This document shows positions 53,901 through 55,516 of a stretch of 55,516 bases of DNA, one piece after another. This DNA is from Pseudoalteromonas neustonica. GTDB taxonomy: Bacteria > Pseudomonadota > Gammaproteobacteria > Enterobacterales > Alteromonadaceae. The stretch spans positions 1-55,516 of the forward strand of contig NZ_BDDS01000025.1 in NCBI RefSeq assembly GCF_001653135.1. Direction: 5' to 3'. The position numbers and the translations under genes are program-made. Under the pieces are notes generated by a model, which saw nothing but the letters and a program-made list of their open reading frames with translations, ran no database searches and had not been told where the DNA came from. Position 1 is the first letter of the stretch; each line of letters opens with the position of its first letter.

Positions 53901-55516
53901 TTCTGCAAAGTTATACTCTTTGCTTTCTTGTGACGGCTTAACATTGATAGCAGTAATTATGTCGCTCTGATCACTTCTTCCGATAACATCTTGGCCAATA
54001 CTTTCAAAGCCATCAATGTAGTTCTTCGGCTGTGTTTGTTGGATCTGATAACCTTGCTCATTACTTGGCGCTAAGTTTTTAAATGCATACAAACCTAAGC
54101 TATCGGTAGTCGCTGACTGGGTTACAGGGTTGTTATTATAATCACGCCCCGAAACCGTTAACTCAACACCCTCAATCGCTAAATCTTGGGCTGTTCTGAT
54201 GTTATTTTTATCCGTATCAACAAAAACATAGCCCGATAAGCTTGCTGATGCTAATTCTGCAAATCCAAGCGCAGTTAACTGCTCAGACGCACTTAGAGTC
54301 ACAGTAAATTTATCGTTAATACTTTGCGAATTCACAACACGGCCTGCAAGTGATTCTAAACCGTCTAACCAGTTTTCTGGCTGAACTTGCTTAACCACAT
54401 AACCTCGTACGTCACTCGCTGATAATCCAACAAAAGCAAACTCGCCTTGCGCATTTGTTAATACTGTTGCATTAATAGCATTACCATAAATGTTTTGCCC
54501 AGCAAGAGTAATAACAACGTCTGAAATGCCTTGCTCGTTCGATTGACGTAGCCCATCCATATTTTCATCGCTAAATACAAAACCAGCTATGCGCGCATCA
54601 TCTTTTGCCATTTCGGTAAAATCAATTAACTGATTTTCGTTAGCAATTAATTGCACCGTTACAGTATCGCTGGTGTCTGAGCCTGCAATAACACCTGATC
54701 TATTACGCTCAACACCGTCTTTATAAAGTGCAGGTTGTGTTTGCGTCACGTTGTACCCATTAGCATCGGAAGCAAATAAATCAGCAAACGTGTATTCACC
54801 TTGCACATTCGTTTGCGTTGTCAGGTTAATGTCACTCCCGAAGATGTCTTGACCTGTTAAGGTAATGTCTACATTGGCTAGTAACTTGTCGTTATCTGTA
54901 ATGGTGCCGTCTTGATTTTCATCAAAATACACACGGCCTGAAATAGTTGCTGTATCTGGATTTTGCTCTGTGAAGTCAACAAGTTGGTTGCTTGTAGAAA
55001 GCGCAACGGTAACCGTATCCGTTACATCTGAACCGGTGATCAAACCAGCACTATTACGCTCTACACCGTCTTTATAAAGGCCAGGTTGGACTTGCGTGAC
55101 GGTATAACCGCTGGCATCTGAGGCAAATAAATCAGCGAACGTGTATTCACCTTGCGCACTTGTTTGTGTCGTTAACGAGATTGTTGAACCGAAGATGTCT
55201 TTACCCGTTAAGGTAATGTCTACATTAGCTAATAACTTATCGTTATCTGCAATCACACCGTCTTGATTTTCATCGAAGTACACACGGCCTGAAATAGTCA
55301 CTGTATCGGGGTTCTGCTCTGTGAAGTCAACAAGCTCGTTGCTTGTCGTCAGCACAACAGTCACTGTATCCGTTAGATCAGAGCCTGCAATAGCACCCGA
55401 GCTATTACGCTCAACACCGTCTTTATAAAGCGCGGGTTGTGTTTGCGCCACGGTGTATCCATTGGCATCTGAAGCAAATAAATCAGCGAACGTGTATTCA
55501 CCTTGCGCATTCGTTT
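50895..55516 (-). CDS. SdrD-B repeat/DUF11 surface protein, 5' part outside the window
   Basis: The visible part has 1539 residues and the frame is open to the right edge, so the N terminus and any signal peptide are missing. It consists of Cna-B/SdrD-B modules, each starting SGxVYxDxNxDG (probable calcium-binding loops). One partial and two complete modules at the start are near-identical (117 residues each), and about six diverged ones follow. Then come a carboxypeptidase-like module (about residues 1020-1120), a DUF11 domain (VTKTALKQDVVVGEMVPYEI) and a final B-like module (LTGQVFDDHNRNGIQEQGET). No sortase signal is present, as expected for a Gram-negative. It is probably an exported adhesin or surface fibre. 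Confidence 0.82.
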   Translation of the reverse strand, partial: TNAQGEYTFADLFASDANGYTVAQTQPALYKDGVERNSSGAIAGSDLTDTVTVVLTTSNELVDFTEQNPDTVTISGRVYFDENQDGVIADNDKLLANVDITLTGKDIFGSTISLTTQTSAQGEYTFADLFASDASGYTVTQVQPGLYKDGVERNSAGLITGSDVTDTVTVALSTSNQLVDFTEQNPDTATISGRVYFDENQDGTITDNDKLLANVDITLTGQDIFGSDINLTTQTNVQGEYTFADLFASDANGYNVTQTQPALYKDGVERNRSGVIAGSDTSDTVTVQLIANENQLIDFTEMAKDDARIAGFVFSDENMDGLRQSNEQGISDVVITLAGQNIYGNAINATVLTNAQGEFAFVGLSASDVRGYVVKQVQPENWLDGLESLAGRVVNSQSINDKFTVTLSASEQLTALGFAELASASLSGYVFVDTDKNNIRTAQDLAIEGVELTVSGRDYNNNPVTQSATTDSLGLYAFKNLAPSNEQGYQIQQTQPKNYIDGFESIGQDVIGRSDQSDIITAINVKPSQESKEYNFAENYGLSVKGRVFIDHDDDGFYPVLADSSAQQSIALANVEITLSGKDYRQNDILQTVMTNEFGYYEFPELSPSNEQGYTLEQQQPKDYLDGLESAQGEVIADSRGSNIIVVGQLQGTGEVGYFDFAELPASSLAGKVWVDANESGTLDEQETLRIRDVTVTLTGVALDGENVTRVTKTNEQGQYTFDSLKAGTYAITQTQPSAWLDGKEQLGSLSGVIANDNFSEIQLELGQQGNDYNFAETGSYLSGTVYVDLNDNATQEDNEIGIAQVQMHIEGIDLDGQAVVRMTTTDTYGRYQFKHLPLSDVTGFTITQTQPEQTQDGKDSAGSLGGVVAQQIGADEIKNININEHITLATEYNFGEQLTNPASISGSVWQDNNHNRADDDNNGKSGWLVELLADPQTGEANPLEAEPLIVVRSNEQGDYTFAGLPVGVYEVRFRHPQGGVIYGIPVSNDADTSTDKGTILNIILSAGEQVVEQSLPVDPSGIVYDSRSREPIKNAKVSITGPAGFEPDLHLVGGLDNVEQTTADDGFYQFLLFANAPVGEYQLAVTAPVGFLQGESKLIPACTARLEVSAQSLPVLVHQTNKAPVASSAIHDAASCPTQSSNVAQSNASTQYYTRFYINPQLPSANVVNNHIPVDGYGDDLVQVTKTALKQDVVVGEMVPYEIVIFNRSDKVLQPVSFIDQLPAGLKYVIGSARIDGISIEPRVFGRQLIWPVRELLPQQTVSIQLLTVVGAGVSEGKYINQAWVEYTGSGDQDNPDDGGTPGGGGKPGDEIPKGKRVSNIAIASIRVIPDTIMDCSDLTGQVFDDHNRNGIQEQGETGLPGVKLATAQGLWITTDQHGRYHLACADVPHQARGSNFIIKVDVRSLPSGYRITSENPRVVRLTRGKNVTADFAASIHRVARVQLSQSAFDEQGLIATHRQQLEQLLTVIVEQPITVRVAYQLAENENIRQAKQRIAELNQWFIAQWNNSNTEHELTLEAEVVEYVLPQEVVTEGRKND

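Noticed and set aside
50895..55516. Sortase-anchored surface protein as in staphylococci
   Set aside because: No LPxTG motif or C-terminal hydrophobic tail is present, and the ribosomal and envelope genes are those of a Gram-negative.

Overview
The window is a chromosomal segment of a marine gammaproteobacterium of the order Alteromonadales, most likely Pseudoalteromonas. This rests on the low-GC, E. coli-like housekeeping gene blocks, the family membership of the proteins and the intergenic repeats. It is a judgement from sequence reading, not a database match. There is no integrase, transposase gene, CRISPR array or prophage.

Layout. Positions 1-480 hold the 5' tip of a 16S rRNA gene on the minus strand with its leader (boxA, P2, P1). 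Positions 590-10850 carry rph-pyrE (minus) diverging from yicC, then a chemoreceptor, gmk, rpoZ, spoT, ridA and a FapA/DUF342 protein. Positions 10860-15380 hold the divergent asnA/asnC pair, then trmH and recG. Positions 15390-23110 hold an intergenic repeat, a porin, hdfR divergent from maoP, a REC-REC-GGDEF protein, rarD, a yigI-type thioesterase, recQ and a small protein. Positions 23130-32200 hold a second repeat copy, an Omp85-type protein, a small MscS-like protein, a rimB-rimK-deacylase operon, zntB, a Rof homologue, tRNA-Arg(CCG), a 60-residue HTH protein and a probable thiamine-salvage operon. Positions 32200-36750 hold alr, dnaB and an ECF sigma/anti-sigma/DUF4097 operon. Positions 37000-41250 hold a MITE-like element and a five-gene minor-pilin operon. 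Positions 41250-46330 hold rplI-rpsR-priB-rpsF and rlmB-rnr, separated by two heptanucleotide tandem arrays. Positions 46490-55516 hold a terminator, a third repeat copy, and two overlapping giant genes: an outer-membrane protein with an N-terminal OmpA domain, and an SdrD-B repeat surface protein cut by the right edge.

How the genes work together. Most of the window is core growth machinery: rRNA and ribosomal proteins, the stringent response (SpoT with omega), nucleotide synthesis (PyrE, Gmk), DNA repair and replication (RecG, RecQ, DnaB, PriB), and RNA processing and modification (RNase PH, RNase R, RlmB, TrmH). The accessory interest lies in the envelope genes: the two-gene surface system at the right end, the minor-pilin operon with an unusually large PilX-like subunit, and the sigma-factor operon. 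The repeats also stand out: three copies of a TATACCCAA-ended element, one MITE-like element, and heptamer arrays just upstream of the rpsF promoter.
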